Assembly: GCA_005406025.1 (NCBI GenBank)
Contig: BGZK01000907.1
Coordinates: 62,001-126,000, forward strand
DNA from: Eumeta japonica
Taxonomy: Eukaryota; Arthropoda; Insecta; Lepidoptera; Psychidae
DNA: 64,000 nt
Direction of reading: 5' to 3'
Translations under genes and position numbers: made by a program
The notes under the pieces: model-generated
Told to the model about the DNA's origin: nothing
What the model saw: the letters and a program-made list of their open reading frames with translations, nothing else
The model's database searches: none
In this document: positions 1-10,470 of the stretch, in pieces
Layout: each line of letters starts with the position of its first letter
Position numbering within the stretch: position 1 is the first letter of the stretch

Positions 1-1040
1 TTGATATCTCAATAAGAAATAAAAAAACAGTTATAGTACAAAAAATACTGTATGATCTATTTATATATGTGAATCCAGAATGGATATTTTGCTATTGTGA
101 ATCTTCTGCTGCCTGTCTATGTCCGTAGACGAAATTTTAAGCGGAGGTTTCTCCTCGTGCCTGGCGATTTTTCGGGCGAGAGTATGACTTCGATGAATCG
201 ATTTGGGGAGGATCAGTGGCTGCTAATGATCCCCAGCTCTAGTGGTGAAAATATACTAAAGAAAAGGTTATGTGCCGTTTTGGCACGATGGTCTGTAGAA
301 ACAATAGTGGATACTTAGTACTGCAGTTCAGCCACAGCAATCTTGGCGGAGCTGCGCTACCAGTTCAGTATTAAAACCTCTGTTGCTGCTATAACCGAAG
401 TTGGAGCATTATCGTAACCGATATATCAACCGGATAAGCGAAAAAAGACAATAACAGATAAAAAGATTGCAATTGTCACTAGGTATTCGTTATTTGGTGA
501 TAGCTGAATGGATTATATTAGACTTAAAAACCTCCAGGACGTCCCTGTCGTCGCCTACGTTACGGGGCCATGAGTAGACTTTCATATTCTTTTACTGTCC
601 TGACGGAGATAGCTTAATTAATGAGAAGTTTTTCCTCGTGATCAGGGATCGCTTCGATGCCTGTAAAATCAGCGCGCAAAAACACGCGTTGCCCCACCTC
701 GGGTTGTAAATGGTCGATCTACCGCCCCAGGTTTACCTCCACAAGCCTACATTTTTGCGCGCCCTGCCTTAGTTTGGCAACGAGCGGCTCTGAATATTAT
801 ACTGAAAACGGTTTCTCCCATATGCTGCTGACACCGACGGAAACGCTTACAGTCGTGAGGCAAAGCCATAGACTCCGCCACACCGTACCCGCTACCCGAT
901 TTCTCTTTTATGTCCTATAAAGTCAAAGGCGACTTCGTAAAAAGCACCGATATTATGGTAAATTACTGCGATACGCGCCTCGAGTCTGAATACGCTTATT
1001 CTGGGTATAGGTACACAGATCCCAGATGCGCTAAGGGCTC
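1..1040. other. Unidentified block of mixed composition, probable old mobile-element relic
   Basis: This first kilobase has near-balanced base composition, in contrast to the strongly AT-rich DNA that starts at about 1041. No frame stays open for more than about 120 codons and I recognise no protein motif in any frame. The abrupt composition change at its right edge and the many short broken frames fit a decayed transposable element that continues to the left of the window. I found no terminal repeats and cannot assign a family. Confidence 0.3.
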
Positions 1041-2285
1041 CCTTTAATACTTTTTTTATGAATATTTTTTATTATATATAATAATAATAAATAATACTTT
1101 AATTAATACTATCCTTAATTACTTTCGCTTTTTTTAACACACACTACTTCAAACTATTTTGGCGAGAAAATAAATGTATTAGAAATGTAATGCTTTCGAA
1201 AATAGATATCGTTGTCATTTTTTCGTTCCACGTTATATCCCACTGCTAAGACGCATTCTCTCACTATGTTTTTATTTCAGAGTTAAATGCGCGAATCTGT
1301 AGCCTTTTCAGCTAACCCTGGGCGGTTTAGGGCTAAAGACTGTCGTCTGTATGGTGACAACGTCTAACATAGACGTTTTAACGTGCTTAAAGTAAACAGT
1401 CATTGGTTTGATTTAACTAAAGATAAAATGTTGTCAGTCACCCATCCGCGGTCAGGATTCACACAGCTATTATTCAATTTAAAGGCACTCTTCTTCATTT
1501 AGACACGATCGTTCATTAGTGTTTCGTCTATGATCGATTTGTTGTTATTACTGTTTCATTACGTACCTTCAAGAAATTTGCATCACAATTGTATCCATCA
1601 GATGAGTGTTAAGTGGTTTAACCGTTGGAAGTCAGACATTCGTAGCGCAGCTCTCTCTCTGTGGCCTGAAAATGTCAAAAGGACAAAGATTGAAGGTATG
1701 GGCAACCGCCTTATGTATTATTATGCTATAGTTATTTTGCATTTAAAACATTGCTTATTCTACATGAATTTTCATCATGGGTACGACAAAGGAGTTTTCG
1801 TATCACTCATGCGCTATTCGAAAGACGATATTCGAAAATCGGAGGGACTGACTTGTAGAAAATCCGTTCAGTACAAAGAGCAAAGTATACAAATCTAGTG
1901 TAAATGAAGTATTTTTAAACACAAATATAGTGTAAGGTATAATACTATAAAATAAAGTATAAGCATATTTTATATGCGGAAAAAATAGCGTATATGGCAG
2001 ATGATGATGGCGGAGATGCGCCAAGTGCAACCGAGCAAGATTATTTTACTTTGTATGACGCATTTAAACGTACCTAGTTTGAAATTTTCAATTTGCTTGT
2101 GTGACCGTCGCTGACAACACATAAAAAAGATATACACGCACCCTCCCATGAGACAGGTGCAGGACGACGTCGGCCTAAGGGCTAATCTTCCATTCGCATC
2201 GGCGTTGTTGGTTCAACGCGTTTCCCCTATAAAAATTAATACAGCAATTATTCACAAAAATCCACGGACGCAGAATGAACGAGTA
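1041..2285. other. AT-rich stretch with no supported gene
   Basis: Short open frames only. Their predicted peptides have no recognisable motif and look like chance frames. A short inverted repeat, AACGTCT with its complement AGACGTT, lies near 1360-1380. Nothing else stands out. Confidence 0.5.
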
Positions 2286-2289
2286 TCGC

Positions 2290-2440
2290 TAATTAAACGC
2301 GAGCCGGCATCGGCTATCGCAGATCTCGGCGCGCCGCGGCCGTCGCGTGAAAGTGCGATGGGAGATAAACGGCCGCCCGTGCCCCCGCGCCCCCGGCGAC
2401 CTCCCGCCCCCGCGGCTCTGCGTCGACGACACCTGATATA
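2290..2440 (+). other. GC-rich island with a proline-rich open frame; possible first coding exon
   Basis: A sharp GC-rich island in AT-rich DNA. From an ATG at 2358 the plus strand reads MGDKRPPVPPRPRRP and stays proline/arginine-rich, resembling an SH3-ligand type N-terminus. A possible but weak splice donor (C|GTCGAC) lies near 2423-2426 and would leave phase 1, the phase that the candidate exon at 14461 requires. The donor is poor and the distance to the next exon is 12 kb, so the link is only a suggestion. It could equally be a promoter island. Confidence 0.2.
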
Positions 2441-2849
2441 TTGTGCGAATGTATTATTGCATATAGTGTGCATATTCACTTTTATGCATAGTGTTTTTTT
2501 TTAATTTGCAGTGTGGGCATATATTAATACCGTAAAAGATAGGAGAAACTTGTTTTTAGAAACTTTAGCTCTTTTTTGATAAAAACGAAATTTGATTGAA
2601 CTAAAAAATTCCGAACACCGGAAGTTGGTTACCTTTTGAATAAACTGCTGTCATATATTTAGAAATTAGTTCGTATAAAAATACTGGCTGATAATAATTT
2701 TCAGTTTATTTGGAATAATAAAAAAAAATATTTTTCACTATTTTCGTATGAGATTGTGTTTTCTTTAAATTTGATATGTTATCTAATCCAGAGAAAGTTG
2801 ATTTAATTTAGGCGTATTTCATTAACTACCTGAACACTACTAATGCTCT

Positions 2850-3300
2850 CAAATGGTATCATTTAAAATTTTCACAATGTGAAGTGCTCAATCGCAAAAC
2901 ATTTTACAGTTTAGTTCATAATTTAAGTCAAAATGGTTGCTTTAAGTCTAAACAAAAAAGATCTACAACAGCTACAGAAGAATTTATCATAACTGCCGTA
3001 TTAGGATACTTTGAGGCTTATCCAAAAGCTTCTTTAAATGAAGGCGCAAATAATACAGGAATTCACAAGTCAACAGCAAGAAAAATCATAAAACCACATG
3101 AATACACATGTTAAGTAGAAGGGAAAATTGTACAGGTTTTATTTCCTAGAGACCAAGAGCTGGACTACAATTCTGTCGTGGTTTGTAGGATGAGCGACTG
3201 TACATCGAAATATTTCACAATCATACGGACTGATGAAAGTCATTTTTCGAATAATAATTTCGGAATAGTGTGGTTGATTTCAGAATCCATTTCTACTACA
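2850..3300 (+). pseudogene. Decayed Tc1/mariner-like transposase with DUF4817-type helix-turn-helix
   Basis: The frame that begins near 2866 reads LNRKTFYSLVHNLSQNGCF, the N-terminal helix-turn-helix pattern of the DUF4817-type regulatory domain found in many insect transposase copies. It continues through a basic helix-turn-helix stretch (STARKIIKPHEY) and stops at about 3114. After a frame change, the downstream DNA at about 3150-3275 reads FTIIRTDESHFSNNNFGIVW. That matches the first catalytic-Asp block (TDESxF) of the DDE domain in the same families. The copy is truncated and frameshifted and lacks the rest of the DDE domain. No terminal repeats were found. The family is from pattern recognition, and the exact clade is uncertain. 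Confidence 0.7.
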
Positions 3301-5007
3301 TAGCTATCGAGATATCGAGGCGATATCAATGGGGTTAGGTTAGGTTTGAGCTACTTAGGATATTGTGTTATATGTATACTTTTTATATATCTATTGCAGG
3401 GTAGATTGTATCCGGTTTGTGTTATGTGACATTATATTAATTACCGTCTTACATATGTATAAGAAAGTGGAAATCGCGTTACTAGGTAGATTGTACAAGA
3501 AAAAAGTACTTCTAATAGTCTTTATTTTAAGAGAATTAATGTCATGTGTATATTGATTGAAGTAGAGTGATATGAATTTTTGTATATTTTAATTGTTTAT
3601 AATGGGTACCTCTGAAAAATAGAATTTTTAAAGTGATCAGTGCAGTTAATTACAACTTACAAATATTTCTCATTTGACCAGTTCAAGACGTATTAATAAT
3701 TTGAAAAACACATGCAATCTGAAAATCGCATTTAAATACCAATCTGAACTGTTTGGTCCACTTTATCGTTTATTTTTATGTGTCTACTTTATTTTAGTTT
3801 TGTTGTTCGAATAAATCGGTGTGGACCCAACAGCCGTCACTCGATGCAACATTACTGCAACGGCTTTTCAAGGCGTTAAATGAGCTTTTAAAAGTGGGGA
3901 CATCAATTTACTACTGCGCGCGCACACAAAATTGCTTAATAATATTATTATGAAATATTTTTTTATGATGTTCCGCTTTAGAAGCAGACGTGGCAATTTG
4001 TTCATTATTAAAGCGTTGTAAAAATATTCCTTGCAAAATGAATGTGTCGCCTTACAAGTAAATGCACTTTTAATGTGCTATTATTTTAAGATTTTAAAAT
4101 ATAGAAGTGTACACATATCAAATAATAGGCAAATTTGGGATGAAACTTGTAAATAATAATTGTTTAATAATTATGTTACGAAAGACGTATTATCTACACA
4201 AAGAATTAATTTAATAACAAGAAACATTATTGTACCAGACAATAGCACTAAGATCATGTAGTGCGATCCGTACTCATCGTAAACAATCTACGTATTTTGT
4301 CCTTTACTAGAAATAACCGTAACACCCAAACTTTTAATAGCCCATGTACGTTATAGTATTTTTGCACGCTTTGTACGTGTTTTAAGTTTATACTAATGAA
4401 AGTATTTTTCCACTTCGAAGTTTTAAAACTGTAAAATTGTTAATTTCTACAAATAACTTTATAGACAGTCTCGATTATTCGATTGCCTTTCATAAAAACC
4501 TTTTTATAGAAGAAGTTAAGTGAGTTAACACGGCGTCCAGCCGTGTAGTTAAGTTTACCAGTTTAATAGCCGCTTCAGTGCTTAATTAAAGCTCGGTCTT
4601 ATTTCTTGACGCGGCGCATGCAGACGCGCCTTGAATCAGTCACGGTTAGTTTATAATATGCATATTAATCTAGACCTGTAGCAGTTCATGCGGGTTTTTT
4701 TTTGCATTTTTGTTTTTTAAATGAAGTGGAAAATGTCTAGTTTTATTAAGGCCGTATTTTTAAACCTGTAGGCGTTGTGAAAGAGGTGAATTGCCTTGTT
4801 CTATTAATTCAGGGATACGAGCCGCGTAATGCCAACGATGAAAATGATTATTAAATTCTAGAATTAATTAAATGCGATTAGCTTTTGGTAATATTTATTT
4901 TCCTCGTTTTTCTATATAGGCTTTTAAATGATAATTTAAAGTCGACCCGATCGAGTTTTAGCACAGATTCGAAAAATATGTATAGATAGATGTCCGACAG
5001 CCGCAAT
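3301..5007. other. AT-rich stretch with no supported gene
   Basis: Only short chance frames are present. No exon-like GC island, tandem array or recognisable repeat end was seen, apart from homopolymer runs such as the T9 run near 4693. Confidence 0.5.
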
Positions 5008-5264
5008 CTTTATTTTAATATTATATAAAGTTGAAGAGTTTGTTTTCATATTTGATCACGCTAATCTCGGAAACTACAAGATTGAATTCAAATAACATTT
5101 TGCGTTAGATAGTTAGATTTAGTGATAGAGGCTGTAACATGTTTATTATTGTATTTAATAATTATTCCTTTCATGAGATATCTTCGATTATTTACTCACT
5201 ATGTGTACGATACGGACGCGTGTAATCCAAGCATAATGCGAGTGAAACCGCGGGCAACAGCTAG
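5008..5264 (+). mobile_element. Non-autonomous Helitron-like repeat relic
   Basis: The left part reads TTTTAATATTATATAAAG followed by TTGAAGAGTTTGTTTT and then ACGCTAATCTCGGAAACTAC. This is the start of a repeat seen all over lepidopteran genomes. The right part ends AAACCGCGGGCAACAGCTAG, the usual CTAG-type 3' end of that family, beyond which ordinary AT-rich DNA resumes. Rolling-circle elements leave no target duplication, and none is seen. It is noncoding and degraded. Confidence 0.55.
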
Positions 5265-7009
5265 CTGCAAATAAATTATAAATGCTAACGATACGAGTCA
5301 AACCATTATTATTATAATTTTTAATGGATTAATAAGTAGGCGGGAATTTATAAATTCCAATAATATTTATATATTCAGTATTTATTGTCTTATATCGGTT
5401 CCATGAAAGAGGAAATGAAATTTATGTTATGTGTAGTTTTAAATAACTCGTTCGTGAGCACCGTATTACTGGCACATATAACTTAGAAAGTTATAATAAA
5501 GGTGCAATAACTATTTTTGCTAACAAATTGTATTTGATATGTTTTTTAAAAACTGTGTACTTTTTGATTTAATACCAAGTGAACTTAGGTATTCAGTGTA
5601 TGAAAATGAAAAAAATGCAAATCGACATTATATGAATAAAAAAATAATAATGGCCTAAAAACAAATTAGCAATTAGCTGATATCGTAAGATATAATTGAA
5701 TAATTATTTTTAGAATATTTTAGAAGATTTTTAAAAATTGTTCAAAATGAATTAGAAATTAAATATTACTAAATAAACGACTGTAACTAAGTACAGGTAC
5801 AAGAGAAAGTACAATGCATATTATGTGCTTCCATTTGTTCAGATATTTTATTAAGTCCCTAAGAGGTTAATTAAATTTCAATAATAATATTTTTTAATCA
5901 AGACACCTATTCAGGTGATGATTTTACGTAATGTGCAGATGTATTACGTTACATTACCCTGTTTAATAAGGTCTGAGACTGTGACAAAAATGTCGTAAAA
6001 AAAATTTTGGCCAATGGTTGACCTTGCCGGTCAGTCCCGAAAGTTTTTAATTTTTAGCTTATATTTTCGAGCGCTACGAACTCGAGAAAATCGTTTATAG
6101 TATTGGTATCTTTACGATATTCATAGAGGTATATAAAAAAAATGTAAACTATTATTTTTCAAAAATTTCATCAAAGATCTCTTTTGTGCATAGCAACGGC
6201 AACACTATTCAATACTATTTACGATAATCGATGCAGTTTCTCGAGGTCATAAAGTATTTAGACTTTCAAAAACGATCGGTGAAGAAACATAAAATTTATT
6301 TTGAAATATATTTTCAATGAAAACTCTTGCACAATATATCTTTTGATTAAATTAACCAACTTCAACGATGCTTACAGCGTCAACGCTGTTATTTAAGTAT
6401 ATTATTTTGTTTCAATAATAGATCTGATAAAAAATGAACGAAATATTTAGAAAAAACTTTTTCTTATTTTTTTCTTGTTTACGATTTCTTTCGAAGAAAT
6501 GAACTGATTCCGATCAGACTGACAGCATTCGAAGCATTAAGAACACAGCTGAATTAATCAATCGTTTCAATAGCTTAGAAATTATTAAAGAAACATTTTT
6601 CAAAATACATGTGCACGTTCACATACAAGCACATACATACATACATACATACATTACGTGTATGTGTAATGATTTTATCATATCCTTATCCATTATCCTT
6701 TTCATATCCTTCTGAAATGGCTAGAAAAACTTCCTAGAACTTTAAAATATCGACATATGATTAAAATATCGATTTTCTGAAATCGGACTGAAATCAACTT
6801 TTTAAATTTTCCAAAAACTTTCATTTTTATGAGCAGGAATCAAAAAAATTCTAGTGCGTAAAATGGTATTCTCTCTTGTTAGTTCAATATGCATTTATTT
6901 GAATATCTATTTAGCTAAAATATTTTTTATGTAACTCCAGTTCTTTGCAATATTATTTCGTTTAATTTTGTGTACATTTGTTAATTAAACGCTATATTAA
7001 TAATTGGGG
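5265..7009. other. AT-rich stretch with no supported gene
   Basis: No coding signal was seen. A short (ACAT)n microsatellite at 6631-6654 is listed separately. Confidence 0.5.
6631..6654. repeat. (ACAT)n microsatellite
   Basis: Six tandem ACAT units in a row, the last ending in ACATTA. Confidence 0.9.
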
Positions 7010-7330
7010 GTCGTTTTTGTTCGTCATGAGCGATAAAGTGCTTTTGTGTTTCTCGACGCGCTGAGCGCAAATAGTGTCGCAGCAGCCAACTAGCAACTTT
7101 ATCAGCGTGCTCGTGCGCGCTCGTATGAGCTTTCACGACCTTGGTGTCGTTCGAAAGCTACGAAGAGAGGTAACGGGCCCAACGTGATGAAATCTCGCGC
7201 ATGCGTCTAGGTTTCTAAGTTGTTCAACGTTTCCCTGCCGCGATAATACATTGCGAGTCTGAATGTAGCGGATGAGTTTTACGGTGACGCTGGGAAATCG
7301 GACGTGTTCATTGCTGTTAAAGGAAATGAT
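7010..7330. promoter_or_regulatory. GC-rich island, candidate promoter or noncoding exon
   Basis: A block rich in CG dinucleotides surrounded by AT-rich DNA, with no long open frame. A donor-like GAGAG|GTAACG lies near 7167-7173 on the plus strand. In insects such islands often mark a promoter and an untranslated first exon. It lies about 13 kb upstream of the first secure exon of the plus-strand gene, so it could serve that gene, but nothing proves it. Confidence 0.25.
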
Positions 7331-8421
7331 AAAGTTACTTACAAATAAACTGCAATTTTATTGTGCATATGCCCCGCTTGTTGTCCGGTCATTCCTTTGA
7401 AAATTTGAAATTAATATTAGTTACAAATGTGAACGATGTAGAGATTGCGGTTTGTCCTCTCACGGGTTAAATATGCTAAATAGAGGTGAAGTGTTGAATT
7501 TCGTCAAGAAGGAATGCCGTTGGACGTGTGAATGCTAAGAATATTAAAATGGTGACAAAACTGTGTCCACTGAAAACCAGCGTCTTGGCTTAGAGTTTAA
7601 AATCTATGGATCCACAAATTTCATCACACTTTATTTATTATATCCGTGCTACTACAAAGCTGTTATTGACTATAATGAGTTACATAATTAATTATTTATC
7701 TCCTACCGGTGCTCAACGACACATTCGCGTGGAATTCGCACGATTGAAATTCAAATGGAGAAACGTATGGATTTTATCTCTCAACGAATTAAAGTATCGT
7801 TTCCAAGAAAGTCCACTTCACAAGAAATGGCCCTTAATGATTGATCGATGCGTCCCGTTTTCGGGCCGGCGCGCGCGCCGCCGCCGGCCGCCTTCGGCAC
7901 ACTTCCACCTGTCTGCCGGCAACTTTTACTTGTCCGCACACCTCCAAGGACTTACGAGGTCGCATTCCGCGGGTTGCGAAAATCGTTCTGTATCACAGCA
8001 TTTATTACGACGAACGGCGGTTCAATTTTCGTTTTGTACCTTCGTTTTGGAACCTTTCGGACATACTTAGGTGGCTGCCGGTTCACATTTTTTGATAATT
8101 TTTTCTCGTGTTTGACCTGAAACATTACGAATTAAAAAATGAGTTATTTCAAAAGAGTAGCGTCATTTCATGCTTCAGAACGTATGGTGTTGGGCTTAAA
8201 CCTGGTCAAACTTACGACCAACTCATGTTTAATATTTTACAGGCAAAGCATAGTAAATTTTGTAAAACACTAATCAATAAAATTGTTAAAAAACGAAATG
8301 GAAGAATATTAACTTTTCCATTGCTCGTCATTGTCAATTGGTGTTTCTTTATAAATCGAAATGAGTTATGGTCTAAATTAACTTTTTTTTATTTCCTCGT
8401 TGAAAAAACAAAAGCTCACTT

Positions 8422-8423
<2 letters not shown>
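7331..8423. other. Mostly AT-rich stretch with a small CG-rich patch, no supported gene
   Basis: A CG-rich patch at about 7850-7930 contains a run of GC repeats (GGCGCGCGCGCCGCCGCC). Three overlapping frames cross it, with no motif in any of them. The remainder is AT-rich. I see no splice-bounded exon I would defend. Confidence 0.4.

Positions 8424-8452
<29 letters not shown>
8424..8452. repeat. (TA)n microsatellite
   Basis: About 14 tandem TA units, ending at ACACATC. Confidence 0.9.
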
Positions 8453-8458
<6 letters not shown>

Positions 8459-8799
8459 CTAAAAGTCTAATTTAGTTTAATTTGATATTATTATTTCTTT
8501 TTAACTTGTAAATTTGATTTTAGAAATTAAGTCTCAAATCCATCGCTTTAAATTAATTGATTTCTTTTAAATAGTAATAATTTGTAAAACGTGAAATTTA
8601 AAAATAAGAAAATTATTTTCAAAATTTATTCAGTTTTGCATCAAACAAAATAAATATAATAATGCCTCTGCTATGTACATTTACACTAAAATATTCACTT
8701 TATGTTATTTTATACAAAATAGCATATTTTATGGAGTTTGATTCGTATGAAAATGGGTTTCGATAATAGATACAGTACTAGTGGATAGTACATTCTATA

Positions 8800-9190
8800 A
8801 TTTATGCAACGTGTACCACGTCTATCGTTTCGTCAATGCACCCAGCGAACAACTCGTACACGAGTTAGAGCGCGAACGAACATTCACGAATGCGTCTCGC
8901 GTTCGATCGTCATTCGACCCACGACAATATTCGCGAATTGTTGCAGCATCAGCTCTGTGCTTAATGGGAGCGATTGTGCGACTTGCCCGGAGCGACGCGA
9001 ATTGCATGTGTGTAAACGATGCGTTCGAGTTCCTTCCAAACCTTTTTTGATTCGTGGTCGAAAAAGCCATGCCAAATGTCGCACTCGTTTGCTGGGCGGG
9101 ACACGAATACGCCGCTTGCATTCTAGCTATCTCGCTGCCTTGCATCAGAAGAACGATTTCGATTATAATGCCTCATAAAAAAAAAAACAC
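8800..9190 (+). repeat. Balanced-composition block ending in an A-run; possible retroposed sequence
   Basis: The block is much richer in GC than its flanks. It stays open in more than one frame on both strands without a recognisable domain, and ends in an A11 run near 9177-9187. Abrupt left composition change plus a terminal A-run is what a SINE, a 5'-truncated LINE tail or a retrocopy would look like. I could not identify polymerase III boxes or a parent gene. Confidence 0.25.
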
Positions 9191-10370
9191 AAAAATTTAA
9201 CAAAATATTTGTAAGTTCGCAAGAGAAATTTTATCATCTGTATAAATTAATAGAAATCTTTTATGGTTTTATTATTGCAATATTGAGCGAATTAATTATA
9301 TATGTCCAATAACAATCGACGTGTAGCCATAAAATTCTATATCGCTTGTGAGACTCGATTCATAGGTATCCACAATTTAAATTGTCTAACGGTAACAACT
9401 AATATACTCGCGTGACCTGTTGGGCGAGCTAATGTAACAAAATGGCAGCCCGCTGAGTAGGGTCGCCATCTTTTAAATGAGTTATAATATAAATATGCTT
9501 TATTTAAAGTTCGTATTTATATATAATATGAATACGTATTACGTATACGTAAGGTATTTTACGTATATAAAGGGCATGTTGGGAAAACGAAAAACATGAC
9601 AACATTATGTATGAAAAAATTGTTTAATAGTTTACAGAATTTTGTGGGATTTTCAATAAAACAGATTCAACTGTGTGATTCTAAAGATTTTATTCTCAAA
9701 CGCAAACTACGTTCTTTTTTTATTGTCAAGGACGAAAATATTACGAATGTTTTAGATATATTAAAAAAAAAATGATATTTTAAAAGGAGATACTTAATAT
9801 GTCAGGATAAATTACGTATTCCTTGAATTAATCATTGAGAAGGAATAATACATTTTCTCTGTCTCTATAAGATACAGTCTCAATCCATAGATATTGAACA
9901 CTTTTATCCACGATGAAGACGTAGTAAGCACGATATTTACTACACAGTGTAATAAAGGAATGAAGTATGTCTTATAAGCAGCACAGTCGACTGACTGGTC
10001 ACCAGTAACTGCGAACACAAAGAGAAGGACAATAGTTGTTAAATAAGTATTCAAAACATTAATGAAACCTTAAAAACGATGGGACGTAAAAAAATACTTT
10101 GACTTCCTAGATGGTATTCCATTGAATTAATTTACAAGTTCTTTGAGCTGTGAACCAGGTTGTCCTTAAACCTGGTTATTGTTATTTGCATTACTTTTGT
10201 TTTACGTTTTTACCAATCATTTTTATTAAATATACTCTTATATGAAGACTGGAAACCCTACTCGCGAAGGCGTCGACCTTACATTCTGAGATTTTTATTA
10301 CTTAATACGTGAGTTTAAATCACTACGTGAGATATCTTCGATAATGTTACATAATTGGGCGCGCGGTGTG
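9191..10370. other. AT-rich stretch with no supported gene
   Basis: Only short chance frames are present. A minus-strand frame at 9812-10054 starts with a hydrophobic stretch resembling a signal peptide, but nothing else supports a gene. Confidence 0.45.
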
Positions 10371-10470
10371 CGTAAATCGAGACGGATAGAAATCATTTTT
10401 TTTTCCGCGGGCCTCCGAGTGTTCGACTCCGACGTCTAGAAAGCGGCCGTGACGTGGCCGCATAAATGGA
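10370..10470. promoter_or_regulatory. Small GC-rich patch with a palindrome around TGACGT
   Basis: A CG-rich patch inside AT-rich DNA. At 10443-10461 the arms GCGGCC and GGCCGC flank GTGACGT, which contains a CRE/AP-1-like TGACGT core. It may be a regulatory site. No transcript can be tied to it from the sequence. Confidence 0.25.

Noticed and set aside
6631..6654. CRISPR-like array
   Set aside because: It is a simple tetranucleotide microsatellite without spacers, and the DNA is eukaryotic.
9812..10054. Small secreted protein on the minus strand (hydrophobic N-terminus)
   Set aside because: One short frame in AT-rich DNA with no splice sites, no cysteine pattern beyond chance and no supporting neighbours.
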